This document shows positions 1 through 9,543 of a DNA stretch of 64,000 bases, piece after piece. Position 1 is the first letter of the stretch, and every line of letters starts with the position of its first letter. Origin of the DNA: Leucobacter coleopterorum (GTDB lineage: Bacteria > Actinomycetota > Actinomycetes > Actinomycetales > Microbacteriaceae); the NCBI RefSeq assembly GCF_011382985.1, contig NZ_CP049933.1, forward strand, positions 2,542,001 to 2,606,000. The letters run 5' to 3'. Under the pieces are notes generated by a model that saw only the letters and a list, made by a program, of their open reading frames with translations, did not search any database and was not told the origin of the DNA. Both the position numbers and the translations under genes were made by a program.

Positions 1-371
1 AGCAGACCGAGGAACGACCCCAAGAAGATCGAACTGATCACCGCGATGGCAATCACGAGGAACGCCGTGCGCGCGCCCCAGATGACGCGCGAGAGCACGT
101 CGTAGCCCGCGATGGTTGTGCCAAACGGGTGCGCGGCGGATGGTGCCTGCAGCGATCCAAAATCACCGTCGGGGCCGGATAGCGCCGAGAACCCGTAGGG
201 CGCCAAGAGCGGCGCGAAGAGCGCCACCACCACGAAGGCAAAAACCAGCACGAGGCCAGCAATGAGCATGCCGCGCTGCAGGCCAATGCTCTGCCGAATC
301 TGCTTGACAAGCGGCCAAGAGTGCCAGCCGCGCTCAACACGCGGGGCCGTGAGAATCGCTTCGGTTGTCAT
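1..371 (-). CDS. Peptide ABC transporter permease, DppC/OppC type (partial)
   Basis: Inner-membrane permease subunit of a dipeptide/oligopeptide ABC importer; only the first ~123 codons lie in the window and the reading frame runs off the left edge. The start is the ATG whose complement is at 369-371, one base before the end of the upstream DppB-type permease gene. The visible part has a cytoplasmic N-terminus, a strong membrane helix at about residues 34-54 and then the periplasmic stretch containing HPFGTT and DVLSRVIWGAR, which is typical of the DppC N-terminal domain (OppC_N). It forms an operon with the DppB-type permease and the binding protein upstream. Substrate cannot be read from sequence. 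Confidence 0.9.
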   Translation of the reverse strand, partial: MTTEAILTAPRVERGWHSWPLVKQIRQSIGLQRGMLIAGLVLVFAFVVVALFAPLLAPYGFSALSGPDGDFGSLQAPSAAHPFGTTIAGYDVLSRVIWGARTAFLVIAIAVISSIFLGSFLGL

Positions 372-372
372 C

Positions 373-1446
373 TCAGTACCTCACTCGCGGGTCGATGAGC
401 GCGGCGACCACGTCAACCACAAAGTTACTCAGCGCGACAATTACCGCGAGCAGTGCAACGATGCCCTGCACCGCAACGAAGTCGCGCGCGCTCAGGTAGT
501 GCGCCAGCTGGAAGCCCAGACCTTTCCACTCAAAGGTGGTCTCTGTCAGCACAGCACCACTGAGCAACAGCGCGATCTGCAAACCAATCACCGTGATGAT
601 CGGGATCAGCGCCGGCTTGTACGCGTGCTTCGTCACCAGGCGATACTCGCGAATACCGCGGGAACGGCCCGAGTCGACATACTCCTGCCCCAGTGTGCCG
701 ATCATGTTGGTGCGCACGAGCCGCAGGAACACGCCCGCCGTCATCATGCCGAGTGTCAGGGCGGGCAGCACGGCGTGCAATAGCACGTCGCCAACGTTGG
801 CAATGTTGCCGGTGCGGAACGCATCAATCAGGTAGAACCCGGAGGGATCCGGCAGCGTTTGGATCGCTAACTCCGTTGATATCGAAGCCCTGCCAGAAAC
901 CGGCAGCCACCCCAGCCAGATGCCAAAGATGAGCTTCATAATCAGGCCGGAGAAGAACACCGGGGTTGCATACGTAAAGATCGCGAACACGCGCAACACC
1001 GCGTCGGGTCCGCGATCCCGGTAGTACGCCGCCAGCATGCCGAGCGGGATGCCAACAATCAGCGCAACGATGATCGTGTAGATGGCGAGTTCGAGGGTTG
1101 CGGCACCAAACGTCATGAGCACCTCGGTGACCGGGCGACGGTCACTAAAGGTGACGCCAAAGTTCCCCGTGAACACCTGACCGAGGTACTCGAAGTACTG
1201 CACGATGAGCGGGCGATCGTAACCCGCGGCAGCGACGCGCTCTGCCAACTGGTCGGGAGGAAGTCTGTCGCCAACCGACGCGGTGATGGGGTTGCCCATG
1301 GTTCGCATGAGGAGAAAGACCATCGTCACCAGAATGAAGACGGTTGGAATGATGAGCAGTGCTCGCCAGAGAATAAAACGACCGAGCCCACCGCCGCGCT
1401 GTCGCGCAATTGCGGCCGGAGCCGTGTCGGTTTCAGTAATAACCAT
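373..1446 (-). CDS. Peptide ABC transporter permease, DppB/OppB type
   Basis: 357-residue permease subunit of the dipeptide/oligopeptide importer. After a cytoplasmic N-terminus there is a membrane helix (about residues 25-48), then a periplasmic segment with GLDRP-like text (GYDRPLIVQYFEYLGQ) and the motif GNFGVTFSDRRPV, which is characteristic of the DppB family. Five further helices follow, with the BPD_transp_1 coupling region and EYVDSGRSRGIREYRLV near residue 255. Length and topology are normal for the family. It lies between the binding-protein gene (78 bp upstream) and the DppC-type gene (1 bp downstream), so the three are almost certainly cotranscribed. Confidence 0.93.
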   Translation of the reverse strand: MVITETDTAPAAIARQRGGGLGRFILWRALLIIPTVFILVTMVFLLMRTMGNPITASVGDRLPPDQLAERVAAAGYDRPLIVQYFEYLGQVFTGNFGVTFSDRRPVTEVLMTFGAATLELAIYTIIVALIVGIPLGMLAAYYRDRGPDAVLRVFAIFTYATPVFFSGLIMKLIFGIWLGWLPVSGRASISTELAIQTLPDPSGFYLIDAFRTGNIANVGDVLLHAVLPALTLGMMTAGVFLRLVRTNMIGTLGQEYVDSGRSRGIREYRLVTKHAYKPALIPIITVIGLQIALLLSGAVLTETTFEWKGLGFQLAHYLSARDFVAVQGIVALLAVIVALSNFVVDVVAALIDPRVRY

Positions 1447-1524
1447 GAGTGCTCCGTTGAAAATGGAGAAACGGGGAGAAGCGGGCGAACGCGGTAGTCC
1501 GCGCTCGCCCGCTTTTCGAAACCG

Positions 1525-3140
1525 CTACTTCGTGATCAGTCCAAAGCGGAGTTTGAACGAAGCGTCAAGCGTCACGCCCTCGACACCGTCAACCGCGACC
1601 GCAACCTGTGCGCCCTGCAGCATCGGGAGAGTCGAAAGCTCAACCGCAAGCTTGTCTTGGATCTCACCCAGGATCTTCGCGCGCTCTTCGGTATCGCTCG
1701 TGACGCGCTGCTTGTCGATCAGCGCCGTGATTTCTTTGTTCTCGAAGTGGTTCACGAGGAAGTTGTCCGGCAGGAAGAACGGCGACAGGTAGTTATCGGG
1801 ATCGGAGTAGTCCGGGAACCAGCCGAGCTGATGCACGGGGTACAGGTCTTCAACGCGATCCTTCGTGTACTGACCCCACTCGGTCGACTGCAGGTCCACC
1901 TTAAAGAGACCGGTCGCCTCGAGCTGCGACTTGATCTGCGCGTACTCCTCGGCCGAAGAGGCACCGTAGCGTTCACCCGCATACTGCAGCGGGAAACTCA
2001 CCGGAGTCTGTACACCGGCGTCCGCGAGCCGCTTCTTCGCGCGCTCAACGTCGGGGCCACCCTTTCCATTACCGTACAGATCTTTCAGCGCTTCGTTTGC
2101 GCCGAGCAGCCCCTCTGGAATAAAGGAGTAAAGCGGCGTGTAGGTATTCTTAAAGACCTGCGTCGAGATCTTCTCGCGGTCAATCGTGTCGGCGATGGCC
2201 TGGCGCACTGCGAGAGCCTTCGCGGGGTCGGCGTCAGCGGTCGTCGCGCCGAACGGCATCGAGTTGAAGTTGAACACGAGGTAGCGAATCTCCCCGCCAG
2301 GTCCCTTAATAACCTGCAGTCCCTTGGTCGTCTCGAACTTCTCAACATCGGTCGCAGAAAGGCTGCGGAACGCCACGTCAACGGCCTTCGTTTCGATTGC
2401 CTGACTCAGGTTTGACTCGTTGGCGAAGTATTTCTGGTTCACGGACTCAGTCTTGGGTGCGCCCCACATGCCCACATAACCTTCATATGCCTTGAACGCG
2501 ATGAGGTTGCCCTTGTCGTACTTCGTGATGGCGTACTGTCCAGCAAAGGGATTCGCTTTCACGATGTCTTCGTCGCTTGCCACGGCGTCAGCCGGGAACG
2601 AATCCTCATCAACGATTGGTGCCACAGGGCTCGAGAGCACCTGCGGGAAAGTCTGATCATTGGGGTTTTCAGCTTGAACACAACTGTGAGATCGTCTGAT
2701 GCCTCGACACTCTCGAGGTTGGCAAGCAGACTCGATGGGCCATTGGGGTCCGCGATCTTCAACTGACGATCGAACGTGAATTTTACGTCTGAGCTGGTGA
2801 GGTCATTGCCATTGGCAAATTTAAGCCCCTTCTTCAGCTTGACCGTGTACTCGGTGGGCTGCGTGAATTCCGCTGATTCGGCGGAATCAGGGGCCACAGT
2901 CGATTCGCCAACGGGGTTGTTCAAGAGGAACGGGTACACGTTCGTCATGACCTGCCAAGAACCGTTGTCGTATGCCCCAGCCGGATCAAGCGACGTCACG
3001 GTCTCGGTCGTTCCGATGGTAATCGCACCTCCGGCTCCCGAACTTCCGCCACTATCGCCACCTTTGTCGCCCGAGGCGCATCCGGAAAGGAGCAACGCTC
3101 CGGCTCCGACAATCGCGACTGCCTGCAGTAATTTCTTCAT
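1525..3140 (-). CDS. Peptide ABC transporter substrate-binding lipoprotein (frameshifted)
   Basis: Extracellular solute-binding protein, family 5 (SBP_bac_5), delivering peptides to the downstream permeases. The start MKKLLQAVAIVG is preceded by an excellent ribosome site (GGAGG, 6 bases upstream). The signal peptide ends in the lipobox LLLSGC, so the mature protein is a lipoprotein. The reading frame breaks at a four-base G run (2662-2665; C run on the coding strand): FKLKTP continues as NDQTFPQVLSSPVAP only if one base is restored. With that base the protein is 538 residues, normal for the family. The C-terminal half is intact, including an LGWFPDYSDPDNYLSPFF region. I infer a sequencing deletion rather than a dead gene because both halves are fully conserved. 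Confidence 0.85.
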
Positions 3141-3334
3141 TGATTTCCTCCAGTCTATTTGCGCGACGCGGCTGAAACTCAACCGTGCGTCACCACGCTT
3201 CCGACCTTATCGACCTTGGAAGCTAGCTGAAAGGAATTACTCCGGCTGTAACCATTCCGTAATCAGCCCTGTGGAACCATTGAGACAACTGTCGAAAAAA
3301 CCTCTATTTCTTGCGACATTCGTCCAACGACGTT

Positions 3335-4006
3335 TTACAGCGGCTTGAAGCTCTTGACGAATGCGTCGGTGAGGCCCCACAGTTCGTCGAACAGTTCTGG
3401 CGCCGCTGCACAGCTTTCCGCAGGCTTGGCTACTTCGTACGTGCCATCCTCGGCGCGGATGGCGCCCCATTGTGTGCGCATTGCCCTGCAGGACTCGGGG
3501 AGCGAATTGATGAGGGGGCTGTCGAGCGTGAGGTTCACGTTGTCGGGAATCGCGTAGCTCGTTGAGCCGAACTTCTGACTCAACTGCGAGGTCACTCCCC
3601 AGGCAGGAATATCCAACTGACTCGTCGGCCCCACGTCCACCTTCGGAACCTGGTTCGCTGGCTTCGTCTCGGGCTTCTTCGTTTCCGTCGGAGTCGAGGT
3701 TTCTGTTGGTGTGGACGTAGTCGGCGACTTCGTCGTCGTGGGCGCGGCGGTTGTGGTGGGCTTGGGATCCGCCCCACCGCCCCGTGCCATATTCACGACA
3801 ACAATCGACAGAATAATGGCCACAACGGCTACGATTCCGACGATGATCCAGGGCTTTGCACCCGATCCGCGACCAGGATTTGGGGTCTCAATTCTGGCCG
3901 TTCGCACACGTTCCGCTTGTTCGTATGAGAGGCGCTCGCGGGCCGGCACCGGCTTCGGTTCCTCCGCAATCGGTCCGAACAGTTCCTCAAGTGGGTCTTT
4001 ACTCAC
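3335..4006 (-). CDS. Hypothetical single-pass membrane protein with Thr/Pro linker
   Basis: 223-residue protein that I cannot assign to a named family. Residues 1-50 are charged and cytoplasmic; one membrane helix lies at about 52-70 (WIIVGIVAVVAIILSIVVV). A low-complexity Thr/Pro/Ser/Lys linker follows at about 82-118, then an extracytoplasmic domain of about 100 residues with two cysteines (SCRAM and ESCAAAP) that could form a disulfide. The layout fits an exported, membrane-anchored sensor or cell-wall-associated protein. It stands alone on the minus strand between the peptide importer and the kinase gene, with no overlap to either. Confidence 0.75.
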   Translation of the reverse strand: MSKDPLEELFGPIAEEPKPVPARERLSYEQAERVRTARIETPNPGRGSGAKPWIIVGIVAVVAIILSIVVVNMARGGGADPKPTTTAAPTTTKSPTTSTPTETSTPTETKKPETKPANQVPKVDVGPTSQLDIPAWGVTSQLSQKFGSTSYAIPDNVNLTLDSPLINSLPESCRAMRTQWGAIRAEDGTYEVAKPAESCAAAPELFDELWGLTDAFVKSFKPL

Positions 4007-4042
4007 TGTTACACCCTAACTATTTCCAGCCAATTCGCACAT

Positions 4043-4804
4043 TTAAGCGGCCATTACCTCAAGGATTGCATGACGTCGCTCCAAAAATGCCTGCACGCGT
4101 GCGAGATGCCGATCCATCGCGCCCGAATCTCGCAGAGCGATTGTGCCGGGGTCTCCACGTTCGATACCGGCCCGCCAACGCTGTTCAATGAGCCCCATCC
4201 GTGATTCGACGGCGTTGAGCAGTTCAACCGGGTCCACTCCCCCATATGCCTTGGCCGCGGCCTCAACTCGCGCGGCCACCTCGAGGTTTGGGATCTCCCG
4301 CAGCAATGGCACCCCAGACCAGCATAGAAACGCGAGGTCGTCAATAGGCCGCCCGGGACCCGCGCGATCCCAATCGATCATTCCGGCGAACTCGTCTTCG
4401 ACAATCACCCAGTTATACAGGCCGGGGTCGTTATGGCAGATCACTTCATCTGTGCCAAGCCGCTGGCTCCCTTGTCGCCACTCAACCTCACCTGGCCGAT
4501 ACTTGCGAACCGTGTCGTGAAATCTTCGCAGCCAGGCAGCCGCCTGGGTAAGCGCTTCGAGGGTGGACTGTTCTGTCTCGGGATCAAGCGTGTGCCCAGG
4601 CAGAAAACTCAGCACCTCACGATTCTCGTCATCGAACCCAAGCACTGTTGGCACCCCATCGAGTCCCTGATCTGCCAAGAATTCAAGGAGCGCGTGTATT
4701 GCGGGAGTCCATGGACCCGTCGGCCGGTGCACGCGAGCCTCGCCGTCTGGCAGGCGCACGCGCCACACTCCACCGGATCCGCCAGGAAGGTACTCGGTTT
4801 CCAC
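4043..4804 (-). CDS. Aminoglycoside phosphotransferase/choline kinase-like protein
   Basis: 253-residue APH-fold kinase. The catalytic loop is visible as ICHNDPGLYNWVI (H-N-D-x5-N around residue 125) and the metal-binding motif as GMIDWDRAGPG (IDWD, about residue 146). The N-terminal lobe begins with YLPGGSGGVWRVRLPDG, the nucleotide-binding hairpin region. The family phosphorylates small hydroxylated molecules such as aminoglycosides, choline or macrolides. Nothing in the neighbourhood indicates a resistance island, so a metabolic kinase is as likely as an antibiotic-modifying enzyme. Length is slightly short of the usual 260-300. Confidence 0.82.
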   Translation of the reverse strand: METEYLPGGSGGVWRVRLPDGEARVHRPTGPWTPAIHALLEFLADQGLDGVPTVLGFDDENREVLSFLPGHTLDPETEQSTLEALTQAAAWLRRFHDTVRKYRPGEVEWRQGSQRLGTDEVICHNDPGLYNWVIVEDEFAGMIDWDRAGPGRPIDDLAFLCWSGVPLLREIPNLEVAARVEAAAKAYGGVDPVELLNAVESRMGLIEQRWRAGIERGDPGTIALRDSGAMDRHLARVQAFLERRHAILEVMAA

Positions 4805-4853
4805 CCCTCGACGCTATCGCAATGTAGTTGAGACTGGCAGGATCCCGCGCCAG

Positions 4854-5606
4854 CTAAACGTTGTGAATGCGCCGTACAGCGGGTGAGGTCTCGACGGTGG
4901 CGGAGGTGAGGCCAGGATCGCCGTGCAACTGAGCATGAAGCCGTTCCATGCGGGTGTCGAGCTCGGCAGCGGTGTCGGCCGCATTTTTGAGTTCCCCAAT
5001 GAGGGAATCGGGCACTTGCCGGTCGTACTTGTAATAGATCTTGTGTTCAAGCGTGGCCCAGAAGTCCATGGCGATGGTGCGAAACTGTACTTCGACCGGC
5101 ACGTTCACGCGTCCCGTGGAGAGGAACACCGGCACAGAAATGATAGTGTGCAGGCTCTGGTACCCATTCTCTTTGGGGGTCTTGATGTAGTCCTTTACCT
5201 CAAGCACGGTGATGTCGTCTTGTCGGGTGAGCAGGTCAAAAAGCCGGTATACGTCTCGAATGAAGGCACAGGTCACTCTCACTCCGGCAACATCATGAAT
5301 ATGACCCCGGATCACGTCGAAGTTGCTATCAAGACCACTCCGCTCAAGCTGTTCAACGAGACCACGACGCTCGAGTTTCTCGAGTAGGCTGTCGACCGAT
5401 TTCACACGGCTGGAGACGTGCTCGATGGGGTTGTACTCGTGCATGTGCAGAAACTCTTCTTGCAGAATCGCAAGTTTTGTTTCGACCTCTTGCATCGCAA
5501 AACGGTACTCGAGCAAGAAGCGCTGCAACTGATCGCCGAGGGCTCTCATCGCACTCGCTGAAATAGTGATCTCATCGCCCAGGGGGTCTACGGCGGGATT
5601 GCTCAT
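4854..5606 (-). CDS. Small alarmone synthetase / GTP pyrophosphokinase (RelQ-like)
   Basis: Single-domain (p)ppGpp synthetase of the RelA/SpoT nucleotidyltransferase family, about 250 residues, without the hydrolase and regulatory domains of long Rel proteins. The synthetase fold shows DVAGVRVTCAFIRDVYRLFD, then KDYIKTPKENGYQSLHTII (the conserved GY-x-SLH substrate loop) and VEVQFRTIAMDFWATLEHK. I choose the ATG at 5604-5606 (MSNPAVDPLG); the frame stays open upstream to 5882 but that part is low-complexity and overlaps the next gene. Such proteins make ppGpp/pppGpp or pGpp under envelope or nutrient stress. Monocistronic by spacing. Confidence 0.9.
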   Translation of the reverse strand: MSNPAVDPLGDEITISASAMRALGDQLQRFLLEYRFAMQEVETKLAILQEEFLHMHEYNPIEHVSSRVKSVDSLLEKLERRGLVEQLERSGLDSNFDVIRGHIHDVAGVRVTCAFIRDVYRLFDLLTRQDDITVLEVKDYIKTPKENGYQSLHTIISVPVFLSTGRVNVPVEVQFRTIAMDFWATLEHKIYYKYDRQVPDSLIGELKNAADTAAELDTRMERLHAQLHGDPGLTSATVETSPAVRRIHNV

Positions 5607-5673
5607 GGTGTCAGCGTAACGATGCCGGTTCAGGATTGGCTGTGTTTTGGAGACGCGGAGCCTGTGTTCAGCT

Positions 5674-6315
5674 CTAGCCGATGGCGGCGATGAGACTGAT
5701 GATGGTCGCGATGATCCCCGCGCCGAACAAATACCCGAGCACCGTCTGTCCGATAACGATACGCCTGATGCCGTTGCGTGTAATGACGGCATCAGCGACG
5801 CTGTATGAGACCCCAAGCACAACCGAGAAGTAAACAAAATCTGAGTATTCAGGGGCTTCTTTCTGATTGAACTCGATCCCACCCGCGTCGTTTAGGTAGT
5901 ATTCCTTCGCGTAGCGGAGCATGTAGTCGGTCTGGATGAGCACCCAGGATGAGACAACGCTGAGCATGGCGATCCCCGCGTCGACGTAGGCGTCGACTCC
6001 GCTGAGATAGCGGGAGTGCACCACCACCGCGGCGACGGCACCAAGGCTTGCGACGCTGCCCACGATGGCAACGATTTGCGCGGTTCTGCGGCCTGGATCT
6101 TCAAGGATCGCGTGATCCCGCGTCGCAGCAGCGTCCATCGGCCACACCTGCATCAGGGTCCAGGTTGTACTGATGATCGCGAGCGCCGCCCAACCTGCTA
6201 ACAGTCCCGCAGCAAGGCCGAGGACGTTGCCAGTCACCGCGCCCACCACGACCCCAACCAAGATTGCAACGGCCCATCGCAGTCTCACCTGCGCCCGCAC
6301 CGGCAGCTTACTCAT
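5674..6315 (-). CDS. DUF1345 family integral membrane protein
   Basis: 213-residue membrane protein with about five hydrophobic helices. The sequences AKEYY and GIEFNQKEAPEYSDFVYFSVVLG near residues 135-165 are the hallmark of DUF1345, a family of unknown function. Its ATG overlaps the stop of the DinB gene (ATGA), so the two are translationally coupled. No catalytic residues can be named. Confidence 0.88.
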   Translation of the reverse strand: MSKLPVRAQVRLRWAVAILVGVVVGAVTGNVLGLAAGLLAGWAALAIISTTWTLMQVWPMDAAATRDHAILEDPGRRTAQIVAIVGSVASLGAVAAVVVHSRYLSGVDAYVDAGIAMLSVVSSWVLIQTDYMLRYAKEYYLNDAGGIEFNQKEAPEYSDFVYFSVVLGVSYSVADAVITRNGIRRIVIGQTVLGYLFGAGIIATIISLIAAIG

Positions 6316-6947
6316 ATTCGGATCGTATCGTGCGGTGGCACTTTTGGCATGCCGGCGGCTTGACGGGCCGTTGCCTCAAGCGTCACAACGTAGTCTTGCC
6401 ACCACTCCTCGTTTTGCCGAGGCATGTTCGGCACGGCCTGGCGCATTCCCACGGATCCGTCGAGTTGCTCGCGGAGAATGTCCGCCTGCCCGGCGTGGCG
6501 ATTGGTCTCGGCTATCATGTGGACCAGCAGGTGGCGCATGGTCACCGAGTCGCCGCGGTCTCCCCACCAGGGCACTGTTCCTTGTGCTTCAAGTCCGAGT
6601 TCGCGCACGGAAGTATCGTCAGCCAACCAGATGCCGCGGCACATTTCGAGGATCTGTTCACTTGACTCATCGACCGTCGCCCACATGTCTGCGTTGTCTG
6701 GGGCGTCGTCTGCGAGCCACGGGAACGCATACTTCGGTTCTCGCCCAAAACACTCGGTGAGATAGCCGTGCTCGACGCTCGCAACGTGTTTCACAATGCC
6801 GAGCAAGTTGCTACCGGTTGGTGTCAGCGGTCGCCTCGCATCGTATTCGCTCAGGCCATCGAGCTTCCAGAGAAGCGCCTCGCGGGCGGTCTGTAGGTAA
6901 CCGAGCAGGAGCTCAGTTTCGGTGTCTGTGTTGGTACCCGTGCTCAT
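6312..6947 (-). CDS. DinB family protein (DUF664-like)
   Basis: About 211 residues, a four-helix-bundle protein of the DinB/YfiT superfamily. The three metal-ligand histidine regions are visible: IVKHVASVEHGYL, MRHLLVHMIAETNRHAGQADILRE and the typical LxWKLDGLSEYDARRPLTPTG opening. Members act as divalent-metal-dependent thiol transferases (for example mycothiol) or are uncharacterised. The start ATG at 6945-6947 (MSTGTNTDTETE) is preferred over the upstream 6977 because the family begins close to TELLLGYLQ. It precedes and overlaps the DUF1345 gene by four bases. Confidence 0.9.
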   Translation of the reverse strand: MSTGTNTDTETELLLGYLQTAREALLWKLDGLSEYDARRPLTPTGSNLLGIVKHVASVEHGYLTECFGREPKYAFPWLADDAPDNADMWATVDESSEQILEMCRGIWLADDTSVRELGLEAQGTVPWWGDRGDSVTMRHLLVHMIAETNRHAGQADILREQLDGSVGMRQAVPNMPRQNEEWWQDYVVTLEATARQAAGMPKVPPHDTIRI

Positions 6948-7067
6948 GTTGGCCAGCGTAGCTTGAGGGTCGGACACTGTCGATGATCCGGGTCAATCAG
7001 ACCTGAGTACCACGGGTTGATACCCCGGTCGGACGACATCTTTGCTGTCGCACGCGAGGCTAGAAGC

Positions 7068-7241
7068 ATGAAGCACACGAACCCGTTCCGACAGCCCTCC
7101 ATCTTCATCGCGGTGTCGCTTACCCTCGCATGCGTGATTGCTCTCGCCGCCTCGTTCGCCATGACGACGGCGATTGGGTCTGTAGTGCCGTCTGCGGTTT
7201 CGAGTGGGGGCGACAGCGTAACCAGTGCGACCACACCTTGA
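7068..7241 (+). CDS. Small exported/membrane peptide (57 aa), hypothetical
   Basis: MKHTNPFRQPSIFIAVSL opens a short frame with a basic N-terminus and one hydrophobic segment (about residues 12-34), then a Ser/Thr/Val-rich tail ending VTSATTP. This is the layout of a small secreted or single-pass membrane peptide. It fills an otherwise empty gap between DinB and the next minus-strand gene. No strong Shine-Dalgarno is visible (AGAAGC just upstream). A 125-codon frame on the opposite strand is less protein-like. I do not recognise a family. Confidence 0.4.
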   Translation: MKHTNPFRQPSIFIAVSLTLACVIALAASFAMTTAIGSVVPSAVSSGGDSVTSATTP

Positions 7242-7350
7242 TGAACGGAAGTTTGGCTCAGCCAACGGTCGCTAGACGGTATATCGCCAATCCCACAAGT
7301 TAGGTTGTCGATAGACGTCAATGGACAACACGCGTGCTGTTGCGAGCCAG

Positions 7351-7689
7351 CTACTCCTCAAGAGTGCTCCCAAGAGGCCAAGGCTCATACGACACATCCG
7401 CGAAGTCAGCGACCTCTGTTCGTAGGCGCGCGGCGATCCTCGTTCCTTCTTCGCGCCACCGCTCACGAGCAGCGTCATTTGCCCAACCGTCGAACGGGTC
7501 GAAGTTTCGCTCCCACAACGAGTTCCAGTCGGCGAGTTCACGAGTCAATACCTCGGACAAACCATACATCTCTGGGGTCGTCGTGTATCCCACGTCCCAC
7601 GCCGGGGTCGAGTCCTCCCATAGCGGCCAATCACGACCGTAGTCGAGGAAAAGACGGATCATGCGCCTCGCCGGAACCACGCCCTTCAT
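7351..7689 (-). CDS. Hypothetical protein (~112 aa)
   Basis: Acidic, tryptophan-rich cytosolic protein; key text includes RMIRLFLDYGRDWPLWE, TPEMYGLSEVLTRELADW and WREEGTRIAARLRTEVAD. It resembles small conserved proteins found beside toxin-immunity or unknown loci in actinobacteria, but I cannot name a family. The start MKGVVPARRMIRLF (7689) or the internal M at RMIRLF is more likely than the open-frame start at 7719. It is on the minus strand, 227 bp downstream of ychF. Confidence 0.6.
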   Translation of the reverse strand: MKGVVPARRMIRLFLDYGRDWPLWEDSTPAWDVGYTTTPEMYGLSEVLTRELADWNSLWERNFDPFDGWANDAARERWREEGTRIAARLRTEVADFADVSYEPWPLGSTLEE

Positions 7690-7915
7690 GTGAAGCACTC
7701 TACACGGAGCATGAATCACGGCTGCGGTGGCAAGGTCACATCAAAGTCTTTGCAACAGGGGGCACTCCCAACCTGAATGCATGCGAAAGCGCAATGTTGC
7801 ATGTTTTTCGTACGTGGTTTCATGCACAATTGGGCTCTCGCGAGCATCTGCTCCGCGTGTGTTGGGGACACCGCGACTTTGAAAGGCCCCTGCTGCGGTG
7901 GAGCTCCACCGAGAG

Positions 7916-8987
7916 TTATACGTTAAAACGCCACTCGCAAACGTCGCCGTCCTGCATCACGTACTCTTTGCCTTCCATGCGGGCTTTGCCCTTGGCACGA
8001 GCCTCTGCAACCGATCCCGCTTCAACAAGGTCGTCGAACGAGATGATCTCGCCCTTAATAAAGCCCTTTTCGAAGTCAGTGTGGATCGCGCCTGCGGCTT
8101 GCGGGGCGGTTGCGCCCTTGGGGATCGTCCAGGCGCGGGCCTCCTTCGGCCCGGCGGTGAGGTAGGTTTGCAGGCCGAGCGTATCGAAGCCGACACGGGC
8201 GAGCTGATCCAGCCCGCTTTCTTCCTGCCCAATTGACGCAAGAAGCTCGGCGGCGTCCGCCTCATCGAGTTCGATCAGCTCGCTCTCAAGCTTGGCATCA
8301 AGGAAGATAGCCTTCGCGGGGCCACCAGAGCGGCGAGCTCATCGAGACGCGCGCGATCCTGAAGCACCGTCTCGTCGACGTTAAAAACATAAAGGAACGG
8401 CTTCGCGGTGAGCAAACCCAGTTCACGAATCGGCTCGAGATCAATGTCGGTGTGCGACAGCAGTTTGCCGTCGTTCAGCGCAGTAATGGCGGCCTTCGCG
8501 GCATCGACCACACTCGCGTCAATCTTCTTCGACTTCAGCTCCTTCTCAAAGCGCACGAGTGCCTTCTCAATGGTCTGCATGTCGGCGAGGATCAACTCCG
8601 TGTTGATCGTCTCCATGTCGCTTGCGGGGTTTACGCCGCCCTCAACGTGAATCACGTCGGGGTCGGTGAAACCCCGCACAACCTGCGCAATAGCGTCGGC
8701 TTCACGAATGTTGGCGAGGAACTGGTTACCCAGCCCCTCACCCTCACTCGCGCCACGCACGATACCCGCGATGTCGACAAAGCTCACAGGTGCTGGCAGC
8801 AACTTTTCGGATCCGAAAATCTCAGCGAGCTTATTCAGTCGCGGATCCGGCAGGTTCACCACCCCAATGTTCGGCTCGATCGTCGCGAACGGATAGTTCG
8901 CTGCGAGCGCGTCGTTTGAGGTCAACGCGTTAAACAGCGTCGACTTGCCTACGTTGGGAGACCTACGATTCCGATAGTTAGAGCCAC
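7916..8987 (-). CDS. ychF: Redox-regulated ATPase/GTPase YchF (frameshifted twice)
   Basis: Universally conserved Obg-family P-loop NTPase that binds ribosomes and prefers ATP. The start is GTG at 8985-8987 giving VALTIGIVGLPNVGKSTLFN once one base is restored in the run at 8956-8958; the Walker A motif is GLPNVGKS. Further text includes DIAGIVRGASEGEGLGNQFLANIR (G3 region) and FNVDE (NxxE-type G4). A second break lies at about 8318-8323, after which IFLDAKLESELIELDE and the C-terminal TGS domain (TYLTAGPKEARAWTIPKGATAPQAAG, ending VCEWRFNV) continue to TAA at 7916. With both bases restored the protein is 357 residues, the family length, so it is intact in reality. Confidence 0.88.
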
Positions 8988-9029
8988 GAGGCACCAGTCT
9001 ACGCGGGTTCACCCGATTACCCGACAGCG

Positions 9030-9452
9030 CTACCCAATAGCTGGTGGCCAGACCCCAATAATCACTGCCATCACCACCACCGTCACGAACTCGTGCGCAA
9101 TGTTGATGATGGTGAGCGCTGCGGGCCTGCCCTCGAAGGCATCATGCGTAATGAAGCGAGAAGCGGTGAAACCAGCCCACAGGATCACGCCCGTGAGTAG
9201 CGTGCCGAGCAGAAAGGATCCGCCGTAGAACTCAAACGCGATCCAGCTCGCCCCGGCCAGCACCCAGGCAGAAATGAAGCTCACAATGACAGTGACCAGG
9301 ATCGGCCCCACCGCCGACTTGCCCGTCGGGTCGACTTTGGCGAGACGCATCCAAGCGTTACCGAACACCTTCGGCGTGTACCAAACGGTTCCGACGAGCA
9401 TGGTTGAGAGTGTCGCGACCAACACTGCCCAGTAGTTGATTTCAGGAATCAT
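9030..9452 (-). CDS. DUF1761 family membrane protein
   Basis: 140 residues with four predicted membrane helices. The opening INYWAVLVATLSTMLVGTVWY and the later WAGFTASRFITHDAFEGRP match the DUF1761 pattern (small four-helix proteins of unknown function). Monocistronic; it lies just upstream of ychF on the same strand (about 43 bp gap) and could be cotranscribed with it. Confidence 0.88.
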   Translation of the reverse strand: MIPEINYWAVLVATLSTMLVGTVWYTPKVFGNAWMRLAKVDPTGKSAVGPILVTVIVSFISAWVLAGASWIAFEFYGGSFLLGTLLTGVILWAGFTASRFITHDAFEGRPAALTIINIAHEFVTVVVMAVIIGVWPPAIG

Positions 9453-9543
9453 GATGTCCCCCTTGACCGGTGGTTATACGCTCGCGATGGCGAGATAGGT
9501 CAATCATCTCACCAATGTCGGCGGTGTGTGCCAGGATCATTAG

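Noticed and set aside
4043-4804. Calling the APH-like gene an aminoglycoside resistance gene
   Set aside because: Fold motifs support a kinase only; there is no mobile element or resistance context and the substrate pocket cannot be read.
6944-7321. 125-codon minus-strand frame in the gap after DinB
   Set aside because: No domain, no ribosome site, composition unlike neighbours; the opposite-strand 57-aa frame looks more protein-like.
7305-8165. 286-codon plus-strand frame across the hypothetical gene and ychF
   Set aside because: Overlaps two real minus-strand genes and has a low-complexity Arg/Ser/Pro composition.
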